Assembly (NCBI RefSeq): GCF_020740795.1
Contig: NC_067312.1
Span: 44,602,405-44,666,404, forward strand
DNA length: 64,000 nucleotides
Reading direction: 5' to 3'
Origin: Apus apus
Taxonomy: Eukaryota > Chordata > Aves > Apodiformes > Apodidae
The position numbers and the translations under genes were made by a program. Shown here piece after piece: positions 37,601-52,600 of this stretch. Each line of letters starts with the position of its first letter. Position 1 is the stretch's first letter. The notes below the pieces were generated by a model. That model searched no databases. It was not told where the DNA came from and worked only from the letters and a program-made list of their open reading frames with translations.

Positions 37601-40600
37601 TTAGTATTTTCATCTAAGCTAAATTTCAGTAATTTCTATTTATAAAAGGTGCTCTTTAACAAATCACTGTCCTGAAGTTTTTTCTTTTTCCCAAGTGTTT
37701 CTCCAAACAACTCAGACTGCCATAATTTTCAGTTGTTTTTTTTTTAAAGAACCTTCATCTTCTCTTGAATCTTGTGAACGGTGCTCCTGCCTCCATATTC
37801 AGAGATCATTACAGACTGGAAATCGGTACACATTTAAAGTTTGATTATTTAAAAAGAACTCAAGTTGGAAGAAAGGAATTATCATTGTAACCAATACCTG
37901 AAAATACCACAGGTTTAGAAGACTGTTTTGACTTCTCTGTTTGCTGCTTCTGCTCCAGAACCGCAAGCATGCCACCCAAATCCAACTGCACAGGAATTTG
38001 ACTCTTCTTACCACTGTTCCTGGATGTTTCCTGAACAAATTCAGCACCAATTAGTAATATTCTTCAAGTCAGAATGGAAAGATTTTATTTTGGATGTTTC
38101 CTGAACAAATTCAGCACCAATCAGTAATGCTCTTCAAGTCAGAATGTAAACACTTTATTTTGTATGGTGTGTAATACACTCAACATCTTCATTCACGATC
38201 TTTTCAATTTTTAACTTCATTCAATTAAAGTATTTTGGTCTTTAAATTAAATCAACTTTACTGTGGAAAATAAAAAATTCGAAACAGTTCAAATAGCCTT
38301 CAAATAGTTTGGGGAATAAAGCATAAAACTATGAAGTCTTTAATAAAGGAGCTGCTTTATGTCAGGCTCCCACTTTGATCAGACTGCCACCTATCTTTGA
38401 AACAGAAAAAAGTCTTCTAGAATTGAAAGTTTGGTTACAAGTACAGAAACACTACTCCGAATCTTCCAGGGTATGTGACTGCAATACACAGATATCATGA
38501 TCGTCAATGCCTTATTAAAAAGGGAGGCAATTACCCTTAAGCACCAACTCCTCATAAGCAGTAATCTTTGTCTGTTTTAATGTGAAGGCAAAAGGGATGT
38601 CCCATGCTTGGCACCACATTAAATGATTCAGAATATAAAAATACTACAAATGAATAGTCCAGCAAAGAGTAAGAAGGGGCATACTATGATGGCAGAACAC
38701 GCTAAGGAAATGACTCACAGGTCTTTGTACTTTCAGAAGTCTTATCCTGGAGGATCCTGGAGGATCAATTAATTATAGCTTTGTTTACAGTTGGGTTAAG
38801 GAACATGACCTGCTCCTTTTGAACCTAGGACCTCATTTTGCATCAGAGCTATGCCAGAACTTACTCACCAACATGGCAGTTCTTATTGACTTAATTGTTC
38901 CTCCATATTTCTTCTCCTTTCCCCAAGCTAAGTGGATCTCCTTGCCTCCTTCTCTTAATTTAGCAGATCCACTTTTAAGAGGTTCCCAATTACTCAAGAC
39001 AATCAGGATGGACTAGATTTATGCCACGATGAGGTAAGACAGGTGAAAAACATTAATGATACTTGAAACTCACAGACATTAATGAAAACCTAGTACTTCT
39101 CCCTAAACACTGTATCACAAACTGGTGGCTAACAATTACTACCATTGAGTGCTTCTAATAAAGAGGATCTTGTCACTTATCTCAAATTGTGAATGTCAAT
39201 GTATGAATGCAATCGCAGACAAGCCTGGATGTACATTTAAATGTGCTAATTTCCTTTTTCATTTTGAGTTGAAAACTTGTTTTCAAACATGTATTCATTT
39301 ACCTGCAGCTTCTTTCTTTCTAATACAGAAGATAAAGTTTGCTTTCCTGACAGTCCATCCATCTTGGGAGTTCCATCCAGTTTGGGAGACCAACTATCCA
39401 AAGGCTCTTGGGGAAGATGGAGCTTTGAAATTTAAGAGAAAAAAGGTGACAACGAAGAAGCAAAAAAATTTAAAGACAAATGGAAAAGGCTAAAGTGAAG
39501 ATGGCCTTAAATTCAAATAGGACATAGACAGGGGGATTGAATGCACCCTCAACAACTTTGTGAATGACACAAAGCTGAGTAGTACAGTTCATATGCTTCA
39601 GGGAAGGAGTATCATCCAAAAGAACCTGGAGAGCCTTAAGGAGTGGGCCTGTGTGAACCTCATTAAATTCACCAAAGTCAACTGCAAGGTTCTGCATCTG
39701 GGTTGGGGCAATCCCCAATACTAACTGGAGGAAGAATGCTCTGAAAGGAGCCCTGAGGAGAAGGGCTTGGGGGTATTGGTGAATGAAAAACTACACATGA
39801 CCCTGCAATGCGTGCTCACAGCCCAGAAAGCCAGTTGTACCCTGGGCTGTGTAAAAAGAAGTGTGGCCAACAGGTTGAGGGAGGCAATTCCACCCTGCTA
39901 CTCTGCTCTGGACACCCAGTACTGGAGTACTGTGTCCAGCTCTTGGGTCCCCAACACAGGGAAGACATGGACCTGTTGAAGCAATTCCAGAGGAGGGCCA
40001 CAAAAATTATCAGAGAGATTGAACACCTCTCCTATGATAAAAGGCAGAGAGGCTGTACAGCCTGGAGAAGAGAAGGCTCTGGGAACACTTCATTGCAGAC
40101 TTCTAAAAGTGCAATAAATTCCTGCCATACTACTTTATCATTATTTCTTTTTTTTTTTTTTTCAGATTTTGAAGGAAAAAAAACAGCAGTGCAGCTTCAT
40201 CTTTGACTACTTGTTACAAAAGAATGCAGGTGACTTAATGATCACATCTCCACAACTTACGTAAGCTTTGAGAAGTTATATCCCATTTATGCCTACAAAG
40301 CTAAAAGGTTTCTCTCATATGAGATTCAAATTTGTATGACACTTTCTTTGTAGCAGAACTGGTTTGAGCAATTACTGTGCCTCTTGCTGCTCATTCTTCC
40401 CTATCAATGCAATTTAATGCCTCAAAACAAAAAAGGGGTTTGTTTTTTTGTGGGTTGTTTGGGTTTGTTTCTTCATTTGTTTTTTTCCAAACCACTAATA
40501 TTTGTAACGAAACAAAATGAAGGACAAAAATTTCTACCAGCAAAACTAGTTTCAAAGAAACAGAAATGTGGAATTTCACCCTTGTTATTTATGCTATTTG

Positions 40601-43600
40601 CTTTGCAAGAGCAATTATATTTACAATTCTTGTGATTTATGTTTGGGATTCATTCCCATACTGAATTAATTTCCACATAAGTCTTTAGGATTCATTTCAC
40701 TTACATAAAAAAAAAAAAGCTCAAATTTATGATTGATGTTAGACTTAAATTCTCACCCTTGCACAACTTGAGAAAAAAAGTTACACTGCTCAGATACCCC
40801 TGAAATTTTATTATATAAACAAACAGCAAAGGCCAAAATTGAAAGTGTCATATTATTATTTTTATTAAATGCAAAATTAAACCACAACACTACCTGTAAG
40901 AAAATAAACTTATATAAAGAGAGATCACTGCAACTAACTTCAAGCATCTGCAACAGAGGTGTCTATATTGAAATTAGTAGCCCAGAGTTTTGGCACTGGT
41001 TTGGAGACCAAAAAAATATCTCTTTTGATACTGAATACAGTGAGTAGCTCTTCACTGTCCACAGAATACCTAAGGACACTGCCATGGGCAGAGCCCATCA
41101 TAAGAAGTTACATTTAATCAAGAGAATTTCACCTCAACTCAATTTAAAACTTTCAGTCCTTTCCTGCTTATTTTCTTAACCTTCACACAACGTTGTAAGA
41201 TTACTTACTTCAGACTGCTTTCTGACAGCAGGAGTAAATGATGATTTCTGAGATCCTAGTCTGCTTCTCCTATCAGAAGCAGCTGCCAGATCAGGAAACT
41301 CCTCAGCATCCTAAACAAATTAATTAATCAGAGAAGATGATTTTAAAAGAACTATCAACTCCACATTCTCAAAGCTGAGTTATCCTACATTCCAGTTTTC
41401 TCCCTACTTATCAAATATTAATCGCTACTTGGTTCAGTGTACAAAAATTCAGAAACCAAAGACAGTGCCAACAACTATAACCAGCACTACAATGGCTAAG
41501 TGATCTGTGAGGAGGTTAATTCAGGACTGAAAGAGCTTACAAGAGAAAGCTTTGAACAGCAGGTTGTTATTGCTGTTAGCTGATACAAGTAATTAGAAGT
41601 AAATCATTTAACAGCCTTGCAAACAACTGCCTTCTTCTTCCAGTAGTCTCCAGCTGTGCAATTCCACCTTAAACATGTGACTGGTAAATAAAAAAAAGGG
41701 CAGGCAAAAGGGTAATAACTCTTGACTACAGTATGGAAAAAAAAACAGATAAAATACTTCAGTGACTATGCAGGCTTAGACACAATAATAAATTTCATCA
41801 GCAGACAATATGTTATCCAGACTCTAGATTAACAAAGTGCAGACAGGCTGGAGCTTGCTCTGTGCTGGTCACCTTATATTCATCATCTCAGTTATAATGA
41901 CCCTGATCCATCAGCTTGGTTTTCATTAAATTGCTTCTCCTTCCACTTCCTGAAAGGCCTTTTTAGCTGTGCTACAGTACTACTAAACACACCAACACTT
42001 CTTTTGCAGCCCAGAAGACTTCCTTTAAATGGTCCAAGCTAGGAGGCTCTAGCCTAAGGGCAGACCCACCTCACTCACTTAATTATTTTTAAAGAAGCTC
42101 GGAAGAATGCCAAAAGACTACTGAAAGAAAGGAAAAAATGTTTCACAAACACTCTTCCAGCTTAGGGACTTCTTAAACCAGAGGTAGTACCTTTGCATTT
42201 AAATAGCCCTCACTCAGCTATATTTTACTTTTAATCTGTCCAGCCATTTCTTGAATTAAAATAAACTTCTGCCATTTGCAATACTCTGTAGCAAATGAGT
42301 AACTAAAATCTAGCACTTGCTGTGATGTTACACCTCCTTGTACATCTTAACTCATCACCTACAAGAACCAGAAGACAAACTTAGGATAAAGAAATAAAAA
42401 AGAAATTATGTGGCCTGTGTCATTTCTGATTCCCATTTAGCCTTCCTTTTTAAAGACTCTGAAGTCCTAGTTTATTCAGTTTTGCATCCCACAAAAATTG
42501 CTTCATGGCTTTGATTATTTTTGGAGCCTTTTGTCTATCTTTTTTCAGTTCAAGTCTGCCTATTTTTTAGAAGTAGAGGAAACAAAATCCACACTATATT
42601 TATATTGGACACATCCTGGATTTATGTATTGTCATAATCCATTTTATTTTCTATTTTCCTAATAATTCTCAGCACTGTTTGCATGTTTGACCAGTAGTAC
42701 CAGCACTGACCCAGTTATCAAAGCAGCTTCAATCTTGTTCCCCTCAGGGAAAATACCTAGCTCGCAGCCTATCACTTTATATGGAACAAAAAGATTACTC
42801 TTCCTCAAATGCATCCATTTATGCTCATTAAGAGTGTCTACAACACCGCCTTTCATAAACCTAGTAAGCAATCCAGTATACTGCTCCTGTGAGTTGCTGC
42901 ACGTTGCAGAACCTTCATAAATATCCTGGGTGCCCAGAAATGTTGTATGTATGATCCTTTCATGCTCTGGTATTTCAAGAGCATCATACAAGTGTCTCAT
43001 CCATTCTTCAAGCTGATGAGCACACAAGCATTTCCAACAAAACAGGAGGGTCTGAAAGCTGTCCATCACTGCCACAACAGATGCTGCATCCACATCACTG
43101 AATTCAGTGCAATCTGTGTATTCTGCTCCCTGATTCTATGCAGTATTTTTCCATTTTTGTCTCCAACAGACCCATTACCTTCCTACTATTCACCATAACT
43201 CCTGTCATTCTCTGTTTAGAAGACAGGTCATTCACAGGTCAGACACTGTATGACAGCATACAGTAAACTTGGGGATGTTCTCATGAGGGAAAGAACCTGC
43301 AAATCTTTGATTCCACCCATAATTCCCTAACAAAGAGCCCCATAAACATTTATTGTACTATTCCAAGACAATGAACAATACACTGAAAAGAACATTTGGC
43401 TACAGTTCTTCTCCATATTAAAATGTAAGGAGCAGGATCCAGCTAGGAAGGCTTCTTTATGCTGTCATTTCACAAATTGAACATTATGTACCCTAGATCA
43501 AACACATAAAGCAACACTGTACATAGTGCTTTTCAATACTGCACCTTCAGTGAAGCACTGCTAAACCATGGACCAAGAAACAACTCCCTCGTGTGGGAGA

Positions 43601-46600
43601 GCCTAAAACTTTTGTGATACTGAGACACAAAAGTATCAAAATACTAATATAACACTAATATGCATATTGGAACTATATGGATTTGAAAAAAAAATATTGA
43701 ATTGAACTTGAAGTTCAACAAGGCCAAGTGCAGCATGGGGTCAGGGCAATCCCAAGAACAAATACAGACTGGGTGGAGAGCGGATCAAAAACAGCCCAGA
43801 AGAGGACCTGGGGGTGATGGTGGATAAGAAGCTCAACACGAGCCACCAACGTGCATGTGCAGCCCACAAAGCCAACCGTGTACCAGGCTGCATAAAAAGA
43901 AGTATGACTAGCAGGTCAAGGGAGGCAGTCCTCTCCCTCTACACTGCTCTCATGAGACCCCACCTGGAACACTGTGTTCAGTTCTGGGGTCCCTCACACA
44001 AAAAGGACATGGAGCTGCAGGAGCAAGGCCAGAAGAGGCCACAGAAATGATGAGAGGGCAGGAGCACCTCTCCTGTGAAGACAGGCTGAGAGAGTTGGGG
44101 TTGTTCAGCATGGAGAAGTGAAGGTGCCATGGAGACCTTATAGTGGCCTTTCAGTACCTGAAGGGGGCCTGCATGAAAGCTGGGGAGACAGTTTTTACAA
44201 GGACAAGGAGTAATGGATTAAAACTAGCAGGGTAGTTTTGGGCAGACATTACGAAGAAACTATTTAGTGTGAAGGCAGTGAGATACTGGAACACGTTCCC
44301 TATGGAAGCTGTGAACGCCTCCTCCCTGGAAGTATTTGAGGGCAGGTTGGATGGGGCTCTGAGCAACCTGATCTAGTGGGAGATGTCCCTGCTCATGGCA
44401 GGATGGTTGGAATTACAAAGTCTTTAAGGTCTCTTCCAACCTAAACCATTCTATGATTCTACAATTCAGGAATGTAAGCAGTGACAACTGTGTTCCATTG
44501 AAGTTACTTCCAGATGTGACATGGATGGAATTGTAGCACCAGTACCACATTCTTTAAAATCGTGGAATCATGGCACACTATGGTACTCAGTATCCTCCCT
44601 GTCCCTTGTGCACTTAGCTGTCTGCAAAAGTTACCAGTGAGTATTTTTAATTTAGGAAATTTGACTTTTAATGTTAACTGTCAACATCCAGACTCTCAGA
44701 TGCATCAGTTGAAACTTGCTCTCAAATCTCTTCTGCACTCCTTTCTACTCACTGAATACATGGCAAGTCAAAAGGCACAACTGTTCTCTACCAGTAATTT
44801 CTAACACACATCTCAATTGAAATGGACTGAACCAGTATCTTCTACACATAGTATTTAAACTTAGATTTGTACAAACTGTGTTAATATCTTGTCTTGCAAT
44901 ACCCTTACAACAAAACAACAAGAACAACAAAAACCTCTTCACTGTACCTCAATCCTTGGTGGTTCCTGCATTGTAGTAGATTCATTTTGAGGTTTCTCCA
45001 CACCAGTGGGTGACTTTGTTTTTTTCTTCTTTTTCTTCCTTTTTTTCTTCTTTTCTGACCCTTCCTCAAGCTCAGTTTCACTAACATAATTTTTTACTTC
45101 TGACTGCTGAAAAACATTAGATATGAAATTAAAAACCAATTTATTTCAATACCACCCACCAAAATAAATGCACTTGTACAAGGGCATCTTAATCAATCCA
45201 CGCTAGGACATTAAGTGGACATGGGAAATTCAAGATCTCTTAGAAATTCAGAGCTACTGCTAAACCTCTTAATTTGAAGCACACTGCATGGTTATTGGAT
45301 TGTATCAGGACTAATGATACTTCAAAATCTACCAAAATAAGGCAAGCATTCCATGTTTCATGTCTTATTCTGTACAGAGACTAAAAATAGCCATGCCTCA
45401 CATCAAGAGACATTCACACTGTAGAGAAATTAGTTGACAGGGTAATTCTCAAGTACCTTTGCTTCGTTATCCTGCCTTCCTTTGCCTCTGGAAAGAGCTT
45501 CGGCTGCCGTTGATGACACACTTTTCCTTGGGGGCTGTGTAAGTACCATAGCCCAAGATAAATGTGGCTGAGAAGAGCCACCTGCAGGTGTTCATGGAAA
45601 TGTCATTGGGAAAAAAAGTTACAAAGATGTTCAAAAAATACTTCTCAAGAATTTAAAATCAAAAGAATCAGTAATTAATTAATCATGGAATAGAAAATAT
45701 GCAGAATAATTTTCCTTCAGAGGAAGGACTGAAATTAGACACACAATTCATTTCTCCAGATACCTTCCTAGAACTTTAACTGCTCCATATATTGTCCTGC
45801 ACTATATACATACATACAGCTCAATTAAATTCTAATTGGAAATCTATACTGTGTCATACTAACTATGCACAAATAATCCTATGCTCATTTTCTAAGCTAT
45901 TTTTCTTTAAAATAATGGACTCCTGCTATATTTATATACAAAAGTCCCTTAATATTTACCCCACTCAGTCATACAGCTTTTAAATACAAGGCCACATCAG
46001 TACCTTCTACTTTCTATAAACTTCCAGGTTTTACAGACATTTGTACCAGCTGAAAGATGCTCTAATGTGCCTCAGTGTACAAGAATTTTACCCAGTACCA
46101 CTCAGACGTATCAATGTTTTGAAAGAGCTCACAACCAATTTTGTAAATGCACCTAACACACAGCAAATATAGAACAAAATCTGATTTTCTCTTCAAGAAT
46201 GAGAAAAATTTTCACTTAGCAATTAAATAGCATAATGGGTTTACACAGCAAGGTTTGGGTAGCAGGGGGAGGCTGCAGGAGCAGCCTCTGTGAGAAGACA
46301 GAAACAACCAGTCCCAGTCAGCTTCAAAAGAGACCTACTGCCAGACATAGTTGAGCCCATCAGTGATGCTGGCAGCACCTACATGATAACATATTTAAGG
46401 GTAAAAACACTGTGCAGGAGATGTGAGGGTTAAGAAAAAATGGGAGAGCAACAACCCTGTAGACACCACAGTCAGTGAAGAAGGAAGGGGAGAAGGTACT
46501 TCAGGTGCTGAAGCAGAGATTCCACTGCAGCCCCAGGAGAAGGCTGTCCTTCTGCAGAGGAAGGAGCAGTAGAGAGGAGCTATTTATGATCTGACTGCAA

Positions 46601-49600
46601 CCCCCTGTGCCATTCAGGGCACGAAGCAGGTAGAGGAATCAGGAGTGAGAGAGTGCAGATGAGCCTGGGAAGAAGAGAGGGTGAGGGGAAAGTGGTTTTA
46701 ATTTTTGTGTCTCACCATCCTATCCTATTTTTAATTTGCAACAAATTAATTAGACTGCTTTCCCGTAATGAACGACTGGTGAGCAACCTCCCTGTCCTCA
46801 TCTTGACCCACAAGCTTTTTTATCTTATTCTCCTCCTGTCCTGCTGAGGAGGGAGAGTGAGAGAGCAGCTGGGCCATCAGCCAAAATCAACCCACCACAA
46901 ACTGCTACAGGGGTATTTCCCCATCACAGTTCTCAACAGTTATCCTTCTTTGTTTAACAGACTTGACAGAAATAACATTTGCCACAGAATTTTTAGGTAC
47001 ATACTAAACTCTAGACTGCCACCTATGTAAAACAAATCTGTTTATCAAGACTCATCAAATATTTCTCTTTCATTTATTCTTGAAAAAAAATCTGAAAATA
47101 ACTCAGAGTTCCAATAATCAATATGCCTTATTTTCTCTCACCTTAAACAACATGGAAAGTAATTACGGCAATATTTGCTGTTGAATAACAAAGAAACAAC
47201 AGAGAAGGAAGATACTACCATTTTGGATCTGCTGATCAAATCTAGAATAAGCTATAAGTGAAACTGGTAGACCTTTGTTTGACTTTTTTTCTTTTGAAGT
47301 GAGCTTGCTGTTTAATTCCTTTTTTAATTTACACATCAACAGCTCCACAGAACAGTTTAGCCTTCCAGATGCAAGCAGTTAAAATAGGGGGAAACAATTT
47401 GTGCCTGAAGTACTTACCTCTAGCATCAAATGAAGAGGAAACTAAGCTGGCTGCTGTTTCATCTAAAGGCTTGGATGAAACTTTGCTTTCCACAGAAGTA
47501 TCTTCCTGCAAAATAGACAATCAGGTATCATAAAAGTATGAATAAAACCATTGAGGTAAACAGAAATAAATTAAAAACCCATCAACTTGTACACAGATGA
47601 AGGGAATTCTGTAGCCTGAATTTTTTTGTTGCTACTCTTGGAACCATCATTTCAATGCTACAGCATTACAGAATACAAGCAGTTGTGTCTCTACTGCTTT
47701 ACAGGCAAGATTTTCTTGTATTTTACAAAAACATCCAAACAATGATTCTAAGAACAAAGAAAAAAAACTTCTAACGTCCCAAGTACATTAAAAACAAAGT
47801 CCATCATCAAACTCAAACTAGCACTGAAAAAAAAAAATCAAATTACTGCAGAAAAGTATTTTTTCCAACATAGGCAGTGTTTCAGTGAAAGCCAATGGAA
47901 ATATTATGCTGTTTGGAACACATGTGCTTTGTACAGGTAAGCTAGAAGTCCAAGCCACAGCAGTACCAATCTAAATTCTAACAGTACTTGGCTTTCCCCT
48001 ATCTACTGGCAGCACAGACAAGGAAAGAATAGTGAGAAGGAGTAAAAGAGGATACAGTAAGCACTGACACCACCATCTACAAAAAAACCCATAAAACCTC
48101 TAGCTATGAATCTCCTTGCTTGCACAGTACATAAATAGGTTTTGAACTATCACAATAAATGTAAAATACTTGCATTAAGAAATGCTTTAAACAAATGTTA
48201 CAAGTTCTGCAACATGATAGCATTAGCTAACCTCTGTGTTCAACAAAAGAGACGTCTGTGGTTGACTAAGGCACGTAACGTTACTTTCCGCTGAACATAT
48301 CTGTCCACTTTTATGCTGTGCATTGAGTATCTCACTGCTTCCCAAACTTTGTGACTTGTGGAAATCCAGAACAGTAACTTCAAATGTGGGTAAAGGAAGA
48401 GACTCTGATTTTGGAGTTTGGGTTGACTTCTTGTTTGCAGTTTTATTGGACCTGTCTGAATAAAGCATGTAAAGTCTAAATAATAAAAATTGCTTGTAGT
48501 AATTTCTAGGTATGATTTATAGTACACTAATTGACATAACTGTAGTAATAATCACAAGAACTATTGCTACACACAGCTCATGCTAAAAAAAAACCCCTAG
48601 CAATTATAAACAAAGTATATACACAGAACTGACTCAGCAAGCAACTGTAAATTCAGATCTAACTTAGGAAATTTTTCTTATCTGTTTACATGTTCAATCA
48701 GAGAAAAGATATGAACAAAGACACTATCCCTTGTCAGAAAGACATACAGGAAAAAAATACTGTTCCTTAATTTTTCCAGATTCATAAACATGGTAACATA
48801 CTGGAGGCCATAGTAACATAGTCAACCATTCTACATCTATTTGATATATTTCTAACCAAACAACATATTTGTACCTGGCTTCATGGAATCTCTGCTGCAT
48901 TGGGAGGTCTGGAACGAAGTCCTGTTCACAATTCTGACAGAAGAGTCATCTCCATTATACCTTTTCTTGTCTAATTTTTTCTCACCCTCTTTTGATCTCC
49001 TCTGCTGCAAGTATTTGTCACATATTTAGTTGATTTTACTCAAGCTTTGTAAAGTCACCAAGTTTGCCTTGCATCTGGAGCTTGACCATCAAGTTGATAT
49101 AACATAAATAGTATACCATAACCACAGATAACCAATAAGAATAGAAACAGCCAAGTAGAGATTTGTTATTTAATTTTATCTACCTGGGCAACTGAGCCAT
49201 TTGTAGCATATATCACACCCTAAGCAAGTGAGATTATTCCATGTGCTTCTAGACAAGTGTACGTTAGGATCTAGAATCTCATTAATCAGATCCTTTTCAG
49301 TAGTTTAAAATAGTTTGGTCTTAAAATTGTCCAGTCTGATTCTCTAAATCTGAATTTGTTCTAAAACAGGGCTAAAATCTTGAAAGTATTCCAGTCTTTT
49401 GACTGAGCCACTTATTATGGCCAAAACTGGACAAGACTGATGACACAACACCCCAAACACTTGAAGCAGACAGAAAATAACTAGAAAAGATACACCTGTA
49501 TGATCCCAGAGAAGGGAATACATTAATCTATACTGTAAAGTCCTGAAAGCCTTGTAATTCTTACAAGAAACATAGTTTGGTGGAGCTGGGCTCAGGAATC

Positions 49601-52600
49601 AGTACAGCAGTCAAGGAACAAGCACTAGGCTTGCATCTATGCAAAGTATACTGCATCAACCTACACAAGTGACTTAGTTAAATCCTGATTACAGAATGCT
49701 GGACTAAACTCAAAGTATATCTGGCAGCAACATTATATTCTTGAGTGGAAGTACAAGGCATTTCCTGACCTTCAAAGCTAAATTGTTAAAGCTTTAGGAG
49801 ATGTGATCAAATTAATGCAAAGCTGCAAAGATCATTTATCTTCAAGCTCACAAAAAAGAAAAAAAAAGATAAAACAATGAAAAAAAGACTGCCCAACAGT
49901 ACACAGTTCAGGCCAACAAAGGCCACAGAACTCTCTCTGGCAGCTAAACTACATTTATTCATATTATATCACCTGTGCTAGCACTGAGCTAGGAATATCC
50001 CCCACACATCTTCAGTATTTAATTTTTCTCCCAGCAAGAAAACTACTATTTTTACATTTCTAGCCTTTTTATCTTATGTCTAATAATCCACACTTAGGAC
50101 CTAATCTTACAGTTTTCTGTACACAGGCTTGACCACAGTGAATTTACCAGGTCTCTGCCTAGGGAGTAAGGTCCACCAGAAGGATGATTGAAGAACAGAT
50201 TAACTGAACCTGTTGGAAACAACAACAGCCTTACAAATCCAACAGACATGACTTCTAACCACAGAGGGAAACAAGTAAAGAATACTGAGAATATAACTAA
50301 TATAAATAATATTGAGAAGCTTCTGTATTTTTTGTTTGAAAATATTACTCCAAGGCCTTGGGAGATTTATCCTCAAACAGGCACATACAAAAAAATGACA
50401 GATACCATTTGCCAAACATCTGTTTTGATTAAAGAGAACACTTTTAACATGAACCTTTCCTCCCTCTCCACACCAACGCAATTTTCTGCTCTCTTGTGGA
50501 TTGTTTTCGACCTTCAGCAGGTCTCGTAAATACTCCAACAATGGATATGGTCTCATCTTATGAGCCACATAGCTGACTATAGCCACCAGGTCTTTCAACT
50601 CAGGTTCATGGAAGCTGCACCTGGATTCAGAAAAATCCCTTTCCTCCTTCCCCCAAGCCCAGTGAACAAAGGAAAGGACAGTTCACAAGTTAATGGTCCT
50701 TTTTTTTTTGCCCTTCAGATGCTGCTTTCTGAGGAAAACAGAATTAAAATCCCCTCATGTTCTAAAAGTACTATTTGAAAAACTGTATTAATTTAATCTG
50801 TAGAATTCCATTAACCTCCCTGAAATCTGAAGTTGGGTACATTACTAACATTCTCTTTAAATGCCATTCATTATCAATACAAGAACAGAGAGTGATTATT
50901 CACCCTAAAAATGAGCAAAATATAATTTACAAATTATTTTTAGAAACATGTATTTGCTCACCTTTGAAAGATTCTTACTTTCTTGTCTGACTGGAAACAT
51001 TTGCTCAGCAGATTCACTGACTATTCCTGAGCCAGTATAGTTTGTTGAGTTGTTAGAAGGGTATGGTGAGCCCACTACTGGATATACATTTGAAATAACA
51101 TCAGGTGTGTAAGAGCAGCTGGAGTATTCACGGAAGGCAGGATCTCCCAGAACACTATGTGATGAACATCAAGAAAGAGATGAGAAGTCATCCTGGGGCA
51201 AATGCTAAGAATACTCTTCTTGCCTAGACAAACATATTTCCTGGCTAAAGAACTTGTTTAACAAGAAAGCTATATTGTAAAAGAAAACTAATCCACATTA
51301 TTTCAATGAAGTATTTACTCACTGCTATAGACTGCTTTAAAAATAATCAGTTTTGTTTTGGTAAACCATGAAGCTTAGCAAATATTTTAAAATACAAGTA
51401 TTATCTGTTCCCAAATTTCAAAGCTAGTCTGCTTGGCAGTTATAGCCCCCATTTCTGTTTAAGGTTATAAAGATTCTCTGTACTTATTTTCAGTATTTTT
51501 TTTCTTGTGAATCAAACCAAAAGTACAGTATAATTACATGACATGCAGTACATACTTGACTGCAAAAATACCTGTCTTAAATGCCATAACAAAGTTGGAG
51601 TACTTTCTGTGTAGTATATACAAAGCAGCATCTATGGGGTACAAGGCATGTATGAAATACAGTACAGAATTAGAATATCTTCATTAACTGACCTTCATTT
51701 AACCATCAGTTATGAAAACACGTCTGGGACATGCCTTTTTCTTTCAAAGGTATACTAAAAGTTTCCTTTCATTTTCCTCCTACATTTTGTATAGAAAACA
51801 CATGCCAAGATTCAAATTTGATCAGGGAGAAAGGAAATTTCTCAGCTTAAGAATTAAGCATTTAGTTTTTAAATCTGTTCACCGTGAAGTGGCCAATCTC
51901 TGCATCCTAGGTAGGCAATGAAAAAAGGAGAAACTTTCCCATCAAAACAAGAGGCTTTCATATTACACCTTTCTTACTGTCTGTTGCAATTCTGATAGAC
52001 AATAGTAAGAATACCATTTAAAATCAGAAAGAAGACAATAAATAAATAAGAACAAAAAAAGCAACTATGGCTCAGTCACTAGAAGGCAAAACATTAATCA
52101 GAACATTGATGCTGTCTACTGGATTTTTTTTTAAATGCTGAATGATTTGGTGCTAATTATATGTTTTTGTAATGCATAGATCAGGTCATACTCACATCTA
52201 CATTAATTTTTTATTACAGATCAAAATGAATTGAAAATACTGAGATTTCCTTTAGGATAAAATAAACGCTCACAATGAATGTGTTCATGAAGGCTCTAAG
52301 TGAACTTGTTAGGATGCATCAATAGCATCACAGGAATTGGAAAATTAATCCAATGCTCAAGAGTTCCGAGAAGCTGAGAAGCAATCAGTAAACTACGTAA
52401 TATCACAAGATTGCTACAAAACCCCTATCCTACTATGTAGGCTTTTTTCTAGGTTTCTCTGTGGTTAACAATATGTTTACAAGTCCACTTTGAATGCCTT
52501 TTATTTTAGGCCTGTCATGGTTTCTGCTGGGATAGAGCTAATTTTCTTCCTTGTAGCTAGAATAATGTTGTGCTTTGGATTTACTAAGGGATTTGGTATG

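Larger units (their letters stand above)
32950..37897 (-). other. SECISBP2: SECISBP2 intron 10
   Basis: 4.9 kb. Contains the long CR1 at 34397-36175 (- strand) and a CR1 3' end at about 36488-36998 (+ strand). The rest is AT-rich without recognised features. Confidence 0.75.
41311..44947 (-). other. SECISBP2: SECISBP2 intron 8
   Basis: 3.6 kb. Contains a probable ancient CR1/L3-like remnant (about 42430-43100, - strand) and a clearer CR1 (43710-44463, + strand). Otherwise featureless. Confidence 0.75.
47506..50961 (-). other. SECISBP2: SECISBP2 introns 3-5
   Basis: Introns 47506-48231, 48456-48874 and 49005-50961. AT-rich with scattered A-runs (for example 49850-49870). Open frames of 113 and 132 codons overlap on opposite strands near 50188-50598; neither resembles a known family. 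No repeats recognised. Confidence 0.7.

Noticed and set aside
42659-43093. 144-codon open frame on the - strand in SECISBP2 intron 8
   Set aside because: Protein-like at first sight ([18 protein letters not shown]), but it begins at GTG, has an in-frame stop shortly upstream, matches no family I know, and its DNA resembles an old CR1/L3-type remnant read on the - strand. Treated as chance within a repeat, though a homology search would settle it.
50188-50598. Overlapping 113- and 132-codon open frames on opposite strands
   Set aside because: No family resemblance, no splice or codon-bias support, and they lie in SECISBP2 intron 3.
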